DNA of 64,000 nucleotides from an uncultured Sphingomonadaceae bacterium. Its GTDB lineage: Bacteria > Pseudomonadota > Alphaproteobacteria > Sphingomonadales > Sphingomonadaceae. Positions 10,087 through 18,461 of the stretch are shown here, one piece after another. Position 1 is the stretch's first letter. The number at the start of each line of letters is the position of its first letter. The translations under genes were made by a program, and so were the position numbers. The stretch covers positions 124,001-188,000 of the forward strand of contig CANLCX010000003.1 of the NCBI GenBank assembly GCA_947489315.1, read 5' to 3'. The notes under the pieces were generated by a model that was not told the origin of the DNA, made no database searches, and saw only the letters and a program-made list of their open reading frames with translations.

Positions 10087-10182
10087 GGGAAGACAATAGG
10101 AAGCACGGCGTCTGATGACAAGCGCGCTATTGGTATCAATATTTCAAAATAATATATCTTGCGGGCCAAGCCGTTTACTGGG

Positions 10183-10365
10183 TCAGCGGTCAAAAAACCA
10201 GATCGCCACCGCGACCAGAGCGCCCGCTACCAATCCGCCCAGAAAACCGATCGAAGGTTGCCCCAATAGACCGCCCACTATCGCGCCGGCAATGCATCCG
10301 GCCGCTAGGAAAAACCCGCCGGCACTTTTGTTGGATCTGTTTCCAGATTCTTGCTCGTTCGTCAT
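10183..10365 (-). CDS. Small two-helix membrane protein, unknown function
   Basis: 60 residues beginning MTNEQESGNRSNKSAGG. I chose the ATG at 10363-10365 because AGGGG lies a few bases upstream, in preference to a longer start at 10404. After a short polar N-terminus come two Gly/Ala-rich hydrophobic segments (GFFLAAGCIAGAIVGGLLG and GFLGGLVAGALVAVAIWFF) joined by QPSI, ending FDR. The glycine spacing suggests tightly packed helices. I do not recognise a named family. It lies between the sorbosone-dehydrogenase-like gene and the small gene at 10556, with no clear operon partner. Confidence 0.6.
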   Translation of the reverse strand: MTNEQESGNRSNKSAGGFFLAAGCIAGAIVGGLLGQPSIGFLGGLVAGALVAVAIWFFDR

Positions 10366-10555
10366 AGGAGCCCCTGTTCCACAATCATTGCGACGCCATG
10401 CCATGCCCGATCACCAATGGCTAGGCTCGTCTGCTTACCAAAAAATAAGGTTTTGTTCACCATCGGCTTTGACGGAATTTCCATTCCTGTTCCCTAATAG
10501 TCACGGATGTCGAGCGGGGCGATAGAGGCCCGCTTTCTTATCGCAGGAGCCTGTT

Positions 10556-10765
10556 TTGCAACTACCCGTTTTTATAGACTCCACTAATTTTTCCGATGCC
10601 GAGCAATTGATCATCAATTTTGGTGAAGAAGCCGGTCTCGAAGCCGCCAACCGGGCTGATAAAAGCCGGGCAGTGGGCAACCATATACATTATTGCAAAT
10701 GGCGGCAGGTCGAACGGCTTTGCGTATTGCTGTCGATCGACCAGTCGATTGGAACTGTGCATTAA
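10556..10765 (+). CDS. Small soluble protein with TTG start, unknown function
   Basis: 69 residues. The start is TTG at 10556-10558, supported by CAGGAG at 10544-10549, six bases upstream; no in-frame ATG is available near the front. The sequence (MQLPVFIDSTNFSDAEQLI then EEAGLEAANRADKSRAVGN then HIHYCKWRQVERLCVLL and SIGTVH at the end) has the dense, low-gap look of a conserved small protein. The HxHxCKWRQ centre with His/Cys and a following hydrophobic helix is distinctive. I have a memory of similar small proteins in sphingomonads, unverified. No domain name or function can be given. Confidence 0.65.
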   Translation: MQLPVFIDSTNFSDAEQLIINFGEEAGLEAANRADKSRAVGNHIHYCKWRQVERLCVLLSIDQSIGTVH

Positions 10766-10799
10766 AGCACTGTTTTAACAGTAAAATATAGTAAAATAG

Positions 10800-11507
10800 C
10801 TATCGTTTCGGGTCGCAGATAATCTCTGCTGATCCGCCGGATTTCACGCTGCAATTGGGCCGGCCGCCAATCTGGATTTTGCCCGTGCCGCTATTGGAAA
10901 TATTGGCCTCTTTTTCGACAAAGACATGGCTGCTCGCTGGCCCGCGGTGAACCAGTTCTAATGTTTCCAATGTCAATTGGGAACCTTCGAATATGCTCGA
11001 GCCAAGCAATTGTATCGTCCCTTTTTTGGCCTGACCAGCCATGACTATCTGGCCGCCTCCATTCATGGCAATGTTAAGGGTGTCGCTATCGACATCGTTA
11101 ATCGTCAATACGCCAAAACCGTTTAACCGCGCTTTAGGGTCGCGCCCGCCCAGCTTGTCGAGGGATACGTTGCCCGACCCGGAATGGGTGATCGACTTGA
11201 TGACATAGCTGCTCAACGTAACTGTGACCGGTTCATTTGCGGAAAAGCGGCCATTGTCTCTTGCCTTGGGTTTGACCGATATGATCAATTGGCTGCCGCT
11301 TTTGCGCAGCGTCACGCGGTCTAATATTTCCCTGTTCGCCGCTTCCGCCTTGGCGGATACGCCCCGATCGGTAGAGATGAACACATTGACGCTGCCGATA
11401 ATCCGGACATCTTCAAAGCTGGAGATGGAAAACTTGCGTTCCGCGGCCTGTGCCGGTGCGATCATCGCCGCAAAGCTGAGGGCGAGCATGATAAAAAGAT
11501 TCTTCAT
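10800..11507 (-). CDS. Exported DUF2807 (GIN-domain) protein
   Basis: 235 residues. The ATG at 11505-11507 overlaps the methyltransferase stop as ATGA, and the product starts with a clean signal peptide (MKNLFIMLALSFAAMIAPAQA-AE). The rest is a DUF2807 right-handed beta-solenoid: FEDVRIIGSVNVFIS, HSGSGNVSLDKLGGRD, LNGFGVLTINDVDSDTL, MNGGGQIVMAGQAKK. Each rung contains a Gly-rich turn. Two late cysteines (PNCSVKSG and EIICDPKR) could form a disulfide. Translation is probably coupled to the methyltransferase. DUF2807 proteins are described as putative adhesin-head-like domains; function is unproven. A second, lipoprotein member lies at 12436-13176. Confidence 0.88.
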   Translation of the reverse strand: MKNLFIMLALSFAAMIAPAQAAERKFSISSFEDVRIIGSVNVFISTDRGVSAKAEAANREILDRVTLRKSGSQLIISVKPKARDNGRFSANEPVTVTLSSYVIKSITHSGSGNVSLDKLGGRDPKARLNGFGVLTINDVDSDTLNIAMNGGGQIVMAGQAKKGTIQLLGSSIFEGSQLTLETLELVHRGPASSHVFVEKEANISNSGTGKIQIGGRPNCSVKSGGSAEIICDPKR

Positions 11508-12127
11508 AACGGCCGTGCTTCTCCAAATTCCATCCAACCCAGCCATCTGGGCGTTTTGGGGGCATAATGCCCGCCTTCTTGATTCAATGCGAAACCCTCG
11601 GCTTCGAACAGTTTCGTGACCGGGCGATGCAAATGACATCCGCCAGCAATATGTTTCCACATTGGCTCGATCCGCTGTTGCCACTTTTCCGGGCCTTTAT
11701 CGGGAGCGCGTCCATGTTCGAGGAACAGGATTTTGCCACCCGGTTTCAACACCCGCCGCATTTCGTTCAGAACTTGTTTACCATCTTGTACTGAACAAAG
11801 AGTAAAGGTGGTCAGCACCGTATCGAAGCTATCATTCTCGAACGGCATAGCCTCGCCAATGCCATCCAATATATCCATCTCGAACCCAAGTGCTTTGGCT
11901 TCGCTGCGCGTATAGTCGAGCAATTCTGCGGAAGGATCGAGCCCGGTCAGCTTGTCGACTTTTGATCGATCATAAAATTGCAGATTGATCCCGCCGCCGC
12001 AGCCGAGTTCCAGTACCTCACCCTGTGCTCTGGGAACAATTTCGCTGCGGTCCTTCATCACCGCTGGTTGCGAGCAGGCGAATTTTATGATCCGCGGGAC
12101 GGCATGTTTTTCCCAGAAATTAGGCAT
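11504..12127 (-). CDS. Class I SAM-dependent methyltransferase (Methyltransf_11 type)
   Basis: 207 residues, cytoplasmic. Motif I is VLELGCGGGINLQFY (about 38-52), the acidic SAM-ribose loop is LTGLDPSAELL (about 60-70), motif post-II is MPFENDSFDTVLTTFTLCSV, and motif III is RRVLKPGGKILFLEHGR. The substrate is unknown; the sequence resembles UbiE-like small-molecule methyltransferases and the human METTL7-like group (WKHIAGGCHLHR is typical of the latter). The stop overlaps the start of the exported DUF2807 gene by ATGA, so the two are made together. Its upstream region carries three phased direct repeats (12157-12273). Confidence 0.9.
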   Translation of the reverse strand: MPNFWEKHAVPRIIKFACSQPAVMKDRSEIVPRAQGEVLELGCGGGINLQFYDRSKVDKLTGLDPSAELLDYTRSEAKALGFEMDILDGIGEAMPFENDSFDTVLTTFTLCSVQDGKQVLNEMRRVLKPGGKILFLEHGRAPDKGPEKWQQRIEPMWKHIAGGCHLHRPVTKLFEAEGFALNQEGGHYAPKTPRWLGWMEFGEARPL

Positions 12128-12156
12128 GGGACGGTCTCCTGCTTAGTGATGAAACG

Positions 12157-12273
12157 CCAAAGTTCACACACATCACAGCTCTTTTTAGACGCTGATATGA
12201 AACTCCAAAGTTCACACAGATCACACGCCCTTTTTGCAAGAGGCGCACAGTCCAAAGTTCACACACATCACAG
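12157..12273. repeat. Three phased 21-bp direct repeats upstream of the methyltransferase gene
   Basis: CCAAAGTTCACACANATCACA occurs at 12157-12177, 12205-12225 and 12252-12272 (starts 48 and 47 bases apart). Copies 1 and 2 are also each followed by CTTTTT at the same spacing, so the unit is longer than the core. The array lies 30-146 bases upstream of the methyltransferase start, in a 308-base gap (12128-12435) with no convincing gene. On the sense strand each copy reads TGTGAACTTTGG. It may be a multi-site operator or a dispersed repeat. Confidence 0.8.
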
Positions 12274-12435
12274 CTTGTTTCTCTGCGAAAAGCAGGCAAG
12301 CGCGGCGCCGGTTCGAAAACCGCACCATATCTGATTTGATTGTCTCTTATTGTCATGATGACCCTCCCCAAAGCCTGTGCGACCGAGGTTAGCAGACAGC
12401 CAATCATGTAGGAAAGGGAAAATCAGCTAGGGCGA

Positions 12436-13176
12436 TTACCCACAGGTGACATCACCAGATCCTGCAGTTTTGGAGTTGCACTTGGCATCACCGTGGATTC
12501 GAACATCTCCCGAACCCGCGATTTTGGTATCGACAGTGCCGTCCGAAGACAGCGCAACGTCGCCGCTGCCGGCGATTTTGATCGTTGCGGTTTCCGCTTT
12601 AAGTCCCTTGCCGCTGATATCGCCGGAACCGGCAATTGATATCGTGACATTACCCGCCGTCCCGGCAAAAGCGACATCGCCTGACCCGGCGATTTTGGTG
12701 GTGAGCGAGGTGGTTTCCATTGTCGCAATATCTATATTGCCTGACCCAGCGACGCTGATTTTCGTGTTTTCACCGTTCATTTTATCGACTTGCATATCGC
12801 CCGACCCGGACAGTTTTGCGCTGTTCAGGGACGGCGCACTGACATAGATTGTCGCATCCTTATAATCGCCGCTCCACATGCCGCTGTTTTTTTCACGGCC
12901 GATTTTCAACTGTCCGTCAGCAATCTTGTAGCGCAGCTGCTCCAATGTATCGGCATCGCCTTCCGCCCGGATTGAGAATTCCGAACCTGTGGTGAAGATA
13001 ACATTATCAGGCCCTGCCAGAGTGACACCCTCAAATGCGCCCGGATTGGTATTCGCAGAAGGAATTGCTGTGCCATCGGAAAAACTGCTCTTTCCTGCAT
13101 CGCCCACAGCGCTGGCGATAGAACCCTCGCAGGATGCAAGCGCGAGAAAAGGAATGACAAGCAATAATTTTTTCAT
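12436..13176 (-). CDS. DUF2807 (head GIN domain) lipoprotein
   Basis: 246 residues with a lipoprotein signal (MKKLLLVIPFLALASC, lipid-modified Cys16) and a strong ribosome site (GGAGGG upstream of the ATG). After a linker, the DUF2807 domain (about 48-246) is a regular beta-solenoid marked by repeated (S/A)GSGD turns: KLSGSGDMQV, SVAGSGNID, KIAGSGDVAF, SIAGSGDIS, KIAGSGDVAL, KIAGSGDVRI, KTAGSGDV. That is at least seven rungs of about 17-19 residues. A Cys pair near the end (DAKCNSK and DVTCG) may be disulfide-bonded. Envelope surface or periplasm is expected. Own promoter region with the inverted repeat at 13192-13211. Paralogous in fold to 10800-11507. Confidence 0.9.
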   Translation of the reverse strand: MKKLLLVIPFLALASCEGSIASAVGDAGKSSFSDGTAIPSANTNPGAFEGVTLAGPDNVIFTTGSEFSIRAEGDADTLEQLRYKIADGQLKIGREKNSGMWSGDYKDATIYVSAPSLNSAKLSGSGDMQVDKMNGENTKISVAGSGNIDIATMETTSLTTKIAGSGDVAFAGTAGNVTISIAGSGDISGKGLKAETATIKIAGSGDVALSSDGTVDTKIAGSGDVRIHGDAKCNSKTAGSGDVTCG

Positions 13177-13191
13177 GGGAACCCTCCAGTG

Positions 13192-13211
13192 TGTATTGTT
13201 TCTCTAATACA
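13192..13211. promoter_or_regulatory. Inverted repeat upstream of the DUF2807 lipoprotein gene
   Basis: TGTATT (13192-13197) and AATACA (13206-13211) are perfect inverted 6-mers 8 bases apart, located 15-35 bases upstream of the start codon and next to the ribosome site. This is operator-like for a dimeric repressor, but the arms are short and the regulator is unknown. Confidence 0.35.
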
Positions 13212-13270
13212 GTAGGACGGTCTCAATGGCAAGCAATGAGTTTGCATCAAGATGTTGTTTGTCAGCGACG

Positions 13271-14104
13271 CTATTTTGCTGGTTGGCGTACCGCCAATAT
13301 ATCACAGGGCAAATATGTGATAAGTGCGCGCGCCATGCTGCCCATCATATTGGCGCGGAAGCCACTCGTGCCATGGGTGCCGATAACCGCGAGATCAGTG
13401 TGACGGTTTTTCAAAGCCTGCATCACGACGCTACACGTATCACCATATTCCACGCTATAGGTCAGGCTTTTACGGACATCGGGCGAGAGTTTCAGGTCTT
13501 CCATGAATTTCGTAATCTGCAAATGCTGTTCGGTTCGAAATTCCTCGGTCACGGATTCGGAATGTAGAAAACCTTCGAACGGAACGTGAAAGGCGTTGAT
13601 GATATGCGCCTGCAGGTCTGGAAACAGAGTACAACCTTGCTCAATCGCATAGGCCGACGGCGAAGAGAAATCGCTAGCAGCGACAAGGCGCTCATATTGC
13701 GTCGTGGCCCGGTTTTTGGCGATCAACACAGGCAGCGGGCTGTGATGGATGATCCGTTCCAGTTGCGTGCCCATGACCAGGTCGCCCAAACGCCCAATTC
13801 GAGCCACGCCAGCGACAATCATAGCAGCATTGCTCGCGGCGGCATTGTCGACAATCTGACTGACCACATCGCCGCGCTCGATAATGATCTCTGCTTCTAT
13901 ATTATAGCTTGCGAGATCCAGTTCGATTTCAGCCGAGGCTGCTTCGATGGCGGCGCTATCGTGCCGCCCTTTCTCCAACACATGACAGACAACCAGCTTT
14001 GCGCCGCGCGCTTTGGCGAGCTGAATGGCGCGATCCATTGGCCGGTCGCCGCGTGCGGTCAGGTCGGTGGTGAGAAAAATAGTCTGATCTTGTTGTGTTG
14101 ACAT
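13271..14104 (-). CDS. Tandem-domain universal stress protein
   Basis: 277 residues with two UspA folds. Domain 1 (about 6-137) starts TIFLTTDLTARGDRPMDRAIQLA and ends VMGTQLERIIHHSPLPVLI; it has the family's G-2x-G-like nucleotide loop region. Domain 2 (about 145-275) starts RLVAASDFSSPSAYAIEQG and ends TDLAVIGTHGTSGFRANMMGSMARALITYLPCDILAV, where GTHGTSGFR.NMMGS is the ATP-binding consensus. Cytoplasmic; role in stress tolerance is general family knowledge. It is followed by 109 bases without a gene and then the antiporter at 14214-15941; both are minus strand and could be linked. Confidence 0.92.
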   Translation of the reverse strand: MSTQQDQTIFLTTDLTARGDRPMDRAIQLAKARGAKLVVCHVLEKGRHDSAAIEAASAEIELDLASYNIEAEIIIERGDVVSQIVDNAAASNAAMIVAGVARIGRLGDLVMGTQLERIIHHSPLPVLIAKNRATTQYERLVAASDFSSPSAYAIEQGCTLFPDLQAHIINAFHVPFEGFLHSESVTEEFRTEQHLQITKFMEDLKLSPDVRKSLTYSVEYGDTCSVVMQALKNRHTDLAVIGTHGTSGFRANMMGSMARALITYLPCDILAVRQPAK

Positions 14105-14213
14105 GGGGGTGCCTTTCTAAAATTTTGGTCGATATATTCCTTGTAAATGGTCGTATCATGATCCCGGCGATGCCGTTAAATCGATTGATGGCAGGCTTTT
14201 CGATAGGACCGGT

Positions 14214-15941
14214 CTATTCTTCGGTCTTCTTTCCGGTTTGCCAGGTCCGCTGATCATCCACGATGGAGCGGGCGGCCTCTTGCGGAAAACCGATATTGGT
14301 GAGCAATTGTTCGCAAAGTTCCAAACTGGCTTCGACTGTTTCTGGCACTGCGCTTCGGGCGCCGCTGGCGCGCAGGGCTTCCGCATGAGGCACGTCACAG
14401 GCGCGGGCGATGATCGGGATATGTGGCCAGTCTCTGTGGACGGCTTTGATCACATGATCAGCCGCTTCGGGCGTATTCATCGTGGTGGCAAAGGCGGCGG
14501 CTTTGGCTATTCCCAGATGTTTTAACAGATCCGGCTGGCTGGCGTCGCCAAAAAATACGGCCGCCCCCTTGGCGCGCTGCGTTGCCACCAGATCGGGATC
14601 GCTATCGATAGCTATATAGGGAACGCGCTGCTCGTCCAGCAGCTGTGCGAGCAAGCGGCCAACGCGCCCAAACCCACCAATGATGACAGGATGTTCGTCG
14701 CCAATGCTGGTTGGCGCGTCACCGTTTGTGGCCTCTCGCCGGCGCAATATTTCCCCCAGCCGCTTGCCTGCTATCGCGAGCAGCGGTGTTACGAACATGG
14801 TGACGATAACCACGAGCAGCATGAATTGGGCAATGTCGGGATCAAGCAGAGAAAAGGACAAAGCGGCGGCGATAACTACAAAAGCGAACTCGCCGCCCTG
14901 GCTCATCAATATTGCGGTTTCCACTGCAACATCCTTGGGCAAACGATAGGCCCGGGCGAGGGCGAACAATATGGTTCCCTTGATCGCAAGCAAGCCTAGC
15001 GCGGCCACCAAGACCCACTGTATATTCGCCCAGACGGCCAGAATATCGAGGCTCATCCCGACCGAGATAAAGAACAAGCCTAGGAGCAAACCTTTAAACG
15101 GTTCGATGTCGCTCGCAATCTGATGGCGATATTCTGTTCCGGCGAAGAGCAGTCCAGCGAGAAAGGCGCCGAGGGCCATTGAAAGCCCCGCCATTGCTGT
15201 CAACGCCGCAGTGATCAGGACTAGCAAGATGACGGCAGCCATAAAAACTTCGCGGCTGCCGGTGCCGCCGACAAAACGCAGAAACGGACGGACAGCGATG
15301 CGGCCGAGCAGGAAGATGAGCGCTATCACGAGCACCGCCTCGCCAATGGCTCGCAAGGCTGCCAACGCTAGTGATCCCTGGATTGTCGCACCGGCTATAC
15401 CAACGAAAAACAATATCGGTACCACCGCCAGATCTTGCAGCAGCAACACCCCGAAACTCGCGCGGCCAGCGGGCGTACTCAGCCGGCGTGTTTCGGTGAG
15501 CAGCTGCATAACCAGTGCGGTAGAGGAGAGCGCAAGGCACAGGCCGAATATGGTTGCGGCGACCAAGCTGTTGCCGAACGCATAAGCGATAGCGCCGATC
15601 ACTAGCGCGCTAATGGTGACCTGCGCTGTGCCGAAACCGAAGACAAGACGACGCATACCCCAAAGCTGCGCAACAGAGAGTTCGAGGCCGATGGTGAACA
15701 GCAGGAATATAACGCCAAGCTCGGCAAAGCGGCTAACACCCTCGACATCCGCAATCACCATGAGCTCGAGCACCGGCGTCTCGCCAACGAGTCGCCCGAC
15801 ACCAAAGGGGCCGATGATCAGACCGACAAACAGAAAGCCCAGCACAGCACTAATCCCCGCCCTGCGGAACAGCGGAACAACCAGCCCGGCGGCGACCAGG
15901 AAGATGATGGTTTCGCGAAGATAGGGGATTTCAGGATGCAC
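14214..15941 (-). CDS. CPA2-family K+/H+ antiporter with RCK (TrkA-N) domain, Kef-like
   Basis: 575 residues. The first ~385 are a CPA2 antiporter membrane domain with 12-13 hydrophobic segments: FLAGLLFAGTEYRHQI, ALSSTALVMQLL, MSQGGEFAFVVIAAAL and GLLLGLFFISVGMSLD are the usual signatures. A cytoplasmic Rossmann RCK/TrkA-N domain follows (about 410-530): HPVIIGGFGRVGRLLAQLL binds NAD(H), then YIAIDSDPDLV, AVFFGDASQPDLL. The tail (after about 530) resembles the KefB/KefC C-terminal end (VEASLELCEQLL). Transports K+ out against H+, gated by nucleotide or glutathione adducts in the Kef group. No KefF/KefG partner is adjacent, so gating is unknown. Confidence 0.93.
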   Translation of the reverse strand: MHPEIPYLRETIIFLVAAGLVVPLFRRAGISAVLGFLFVGLIIGPFGVGRLVGETPVLELMVIADVEGVSRFAELGVIFLLFTIGLELSVAQLWGMRRLVFGFGTAQVTISALVIGAIAYAFGNSLVAATIFGLCLALSSTALVMQLLTETRRLSTPAGRASFGVLLLQDLAVVPILFFVGIAGATIQGSLALAALRAIGEAVLVIALIFLLGRIAVRPFLRFVGGTGSREVFMAAVILLVLITAALTAMAGLSMALGAFLAGLLFAGTEYRHQIASDIEPFKGLLLGLFFISVGMSLDILAVWANIQWVLVAALGLLAIKGTILFALARAYRLPKDVAVETAILMSQGGEFAFVVIAAALSFSLLDPDIAQFMLLVVIVTMFVTPLLAIAGKRLGEILRRREATNGDAPTSIGDEHPVIIGGFGRVGRLLAQLLDEQRVPYIAIDSDPDLVATQRAKGAAVFFGDASQPDLLKHLGIAKAAAFATTMNTPEAADHVIKAVHRDWPHIPIIARACDVPHAEALRASGARSAVPETVEASLELCEQLLTNIGFPQEAARSIVDDQRTWQTGKKTEE

Positions 15942-16160
15942 AGTCAGGCCTCTGCTTTGGTTGCTAACGGGGTCTGGAGCGAGGATCGATTTTAAGTCGA
16001 TTCCCTTAGTTTTTAGACGTCCAAATTGGTGCCATAGCAGCTTCTAACACCCCCATGCGGCCATTGGATTGATCTGAGTCAATAGAACGGCTGCATGAAG
16101 TTGGTACAATCCACCTCACAACGCGCTGAGATGATGGCTCTCGGCCGGAAGGAGAAAATC

Positions 16161-16931
16161 ATGGCTCAACCATCAGCAATCGGTCATATTGTCTGGCATG
16201 ACCTCCTGACCACCAATGTCGGCAAAGCGCGTAAATTTTATGCTGACTTGCTGGGGTGGGACTATGAGGTGGAGCATGCGACGGATTTCGTCTGGAAGTC
16301 CGGCGAGGCGGATTATCCGCTCATTCTCCATGAAGGTGAAGCCCATGGCGGTTTCATAGAGATTGAGCCGGATCACCAATCCCACTGGTTGGCCTTTGTT
16401 GCGGTTGATGACGTCGATGATGCTGCCAAACGGTCTCAGAAAATGAACGGTACAATTGAAAGAGTGCCGTTTGATATTCCCGGAGTCGGGCGAAGCGCGG
16501 TGGTGGGTGATCGGCAAGGCGGGTTGATCTGTCCGTTCGTCGCCAGCCACGACTATCCAGCCCCGACAGGTGTCTTCATTCGGGAGGAGTTACTCACGAT
16601 GGATACCCATAGTGCTCGGGTTTTCTATGAAGGTCTTTTTGCATGGTCTTCCGAGCAAACTGATGCGGGAGATATGGACTTTTACAGCAGTTTTGCAGCT
16701 GCCGATGACAGTCCGGTAGCGAGTGCAGTGGCTATGCCCGAGGGGTTGAATTGCGCCGTACAATGGATCCCTTATATTGGCGTCGCGGCCGTCGATATAT
16801 TTGCTGAAAAAGCCATATCATTGGGTGCACATATGATGCTCTCGCCAAAGACCGTAGAAGGCATTGGTCGCTATGCGTTGGTGCGGGATCCTACAGGCGC
16901 CCTATTCGGATTGCTGAATTCTGAGCGCTGA
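16161..16931 (+). CDS. Two-domain VOC (glyoxalase-fold) protein
   Basis: 256 residues from the ATG at 16161, chosen because AAGGAG (16149-16154) is well spaced; a start at 16095 adds a poor N-terminus. Two VOC modules: GHIVWHDLLTTNVGKARKFYADLLGW (entering at about residue 8, shown here as its recognisable opening) runs to about 125, and FIREELLTMDTHSAR starts the second, ending GRYALVRDPTGALFGLL. This is the CFP32/hydroxylase-like group of tandem glyoxalase proteins. Probably a metal-dependent or degenerate lyase; the substrate is unknown. Single gene between the divergent antiporter and the endonuclease/phosphatase gene. Confidence 0.85.
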   Translation: MAQPSAIGHIVWHDLLTTNVGKARKFYADLLGWDYEVEHATDFVWKSGEADYPLILHEGEAHGGFIEIEPDHQSHWLAFVAVDDVDDAAKRSQKMNGTIERVPFDIPGVGRSAVVGDRQGGLICPFVASHDYPAPTGVFIREELLTMDTHSARVFYEGLFAWSSEQTDAGDMDFYSSFAAADDSPVASAVAMPEGLNCAVQWIPYIGVAAVDIFAEKAISLGAHMMLSPKTVEGIGRYALVRDPTGALFGLLNSER

Positions 16932-17060
16932 ACCGCGAAACGGCGCGAAGCAGATATTATTTGCAAGATCGTCGCATATCCCTAATTTGGCCGCGGCCCG
17001 ATCCAATGGAAATCGGGAAATATAATATGGAATCGGCGTGGGACAATTGCAGACTCTTCG

Positions 17061-17756
17061 ATGCTAAAAGTTGCCAGTTACAACATTCATAAAGCGGTGG
17101 GCACCGACCGGCGGCGCAATCCGGGGCGCATCATTGAGGTGCTCAATGAACTGGATGCGGATGTTATCGCACTTCAGGAAGCCGATCGCCGTTTCGGCGC
17201 ACGAGCAGCGGCGCTACCGCCTCTGTTGCTCGAACAATATAGCGATTATCGGGCCATTCCTCTGGATGTGCAGACCGATTCCATGGGTTGGCATGGCAAT
17301 GCGATATTGGCGCATAAGTCCGCGCGGATAGTTGCGCATGACATATTGCATATCCCATATCTCGAGCCGCGCGGCGCAGTCATGGCGCAGATTGAAGTGA
17401 ATAGCTTTGATCTGTCGATATTTGGCATGCACTTGGATTTATCGGGCCTTTGGCGTCGTCGCCAAGCGGCTGCGATCGTAAAGCTCGCCAAGCAACATGG
17501 TGAGAGCAGACCCACCATCTTAATGGGTGATCTCAACGAATGGAGTGCTTCTGGCGGATGTCTGAAGGATTTTGGCCGTAGTTATAATTTCGTCAATTGC
17601 GGCCGCAGCTTCCACTCGCGCGGACCGATAGCCCAGCTCGACCGGATCATGCATTGTGAGCAGCTGACCGCCCTTGCAGGTGGCGTGCATGACAGCGCTT
17701 CGGCGCGCAAGGCATCGGATCATCTACCGGTCTGGGCGCAGATCGTTTCGGCGTAA
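17061..17756 (+). CDS. Endonuclease/exonuclease/phosphatase family protein
   Basis: 231 residues, the compact form of the DNase I-like fold. Recognisable: MLKVASYNIHKAVGTDRRR (Asn8 and the entry strand), DADVIALQEADRR (metal-binding Glu), GMHLDLSG (His/Asp), PTILMGDLNEW (Asp-Leu-Asn catalytic box, about 152-162), QLDRIMH, and SDHLPVWAQI (terminal catalytic Asp-His). No signal peptide, so it is cytoplasmic. It may act on DNA, phospholipid head groups or phosphoinositide-like substrates; nothing here decides. 129 bases after the VOC gene, so possibly cotranscribed with it. Confidence 0.9.
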   Translation: MLKVASYNIHKAVGTDRRRNPGRIIEVLNELDADVIALQEADRRFGARAAALPPLLLEQYSDYRAIPLDVQTDSMGWHGNAILAHKSARIVAHDILHIPYLEPRGAVMAQIEVNSFDLSIFGMHLDLSGLWRRRQAAAIVKLAKQHGESRPTILMGDLNEWSASGGCLKDFGRSYNFVNCGRSFHSRGPIAQLDRIMHCEQLTALAGGVHDSASARKASDHLPVWAQIVSA

Positions 17757-17785
17757 CATTGCTATACGTAGCGTAAGGGATTGGT

Positions 17786-18427
17786 TCAGGGTTGGTGGAT
17801 CAACATCCAGGCATTGACGGCCCGTCTGGCCCGTTTTTCTTTATCGGCGACCGAAAATTTGATTTTTTGACCGTATCTCAAGAACAGGTCCATACGGCCC
17901 ATGACAAGGCCTGCGAACATTTCGGCTGATGCGATAATATCGTCACTGTGAATCTCACCCTTCTCGACGGAAAGTTGCAGCAAATTCGTGAGATCCTGCA
18001 GCAGCCGGCGCGGACCATTGTCGAGGAAGCGCTCGCCGATTTTGGGATCGCGGGTGACTTCAGCGGCCAATATGCGTTCAAAGCGGATCATCTCATCCCG
18101 CATCAGGAAGTCCATCATGCCGAGCGCAGCGTGGAACAAAATATCGCTCAGGCTTTTGTCGTCCAGATTAGCGACAACAAAATTTTCGCGCATATGAGCG
18201 CATTCCATTTGCACCACTTGGGCAAAGAGATTCTCTTTGTCCTTAAACCGACTGTAAATCGTCACTTTGGAAACCTGGGCACGCGCTGCGATCGCTTCTA
18301 TCGTCGCTGCTGAAAAGCCGTTGATAAAAAACTCCTCGCGAGCAGCTGCCAGAATATCAGCGATCTTGCGCTGACTCGCCGGCCCGTCAATCCGCATGTG
18401 AACTTTATTCTTTTCCCCATGAATCAC
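17786..18427 (-). CDS. TetR/AcrR-family repressor of the divergent RND operon
   Basis: 213 residues from a GTG start (complement of 18425-18427), supported by AAGGGA seven bases upstream; an upstream ATG at 18481 would overlap the operator, and a downstream ATG at 18397 lacks a ribosome site. The N-terminal helix-turn-helix is IADILAAAREEFFINGFSA then IEAIAARAQVSKVTIYSRF (about 22-62), standard for the family. The ligand domain (about 70-210) has the TetR_C_7-like region FERILAAEVTRDPKIGERF. It is divergently placed from oprM-like/adaptor/permease genes, with a strong inverted repeat (18462-18502) just upstream of its start, so it very likely represses both itself and the pump. Ligand unknown. 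Confidence 0.9.
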   Translation of the reverse strand: MIHGEKNKVHMRIDGPASQRKIADILAAAREEFFINGFSAATIEAIAARAQVSKVTIYSRFKDKENLFAQVVQMECAHMRENFVVANLDDKSLSDILFHAALGMMDFLMRDEMIRFERILAAEVTRDPKIGERFLDNGPRRLLQDLTNLLQLSVEKGEIHSDDIIASAEMFAGLVMGRMDLFLRYGQKIKFSVADKEKRARRAVNAWMLIHQP

Positions 18428-18461
18428 AGCGTTTTCCCTTAATAACCATAGCTCTATAGCA

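Noticed and set aside
12120-12407. Minus-strand ORF of 95 residues over the triple repeat
   Set aside because: Its repeating VNFG-type peptides only reflect the DNA repeat; no ribosome site and no other support.
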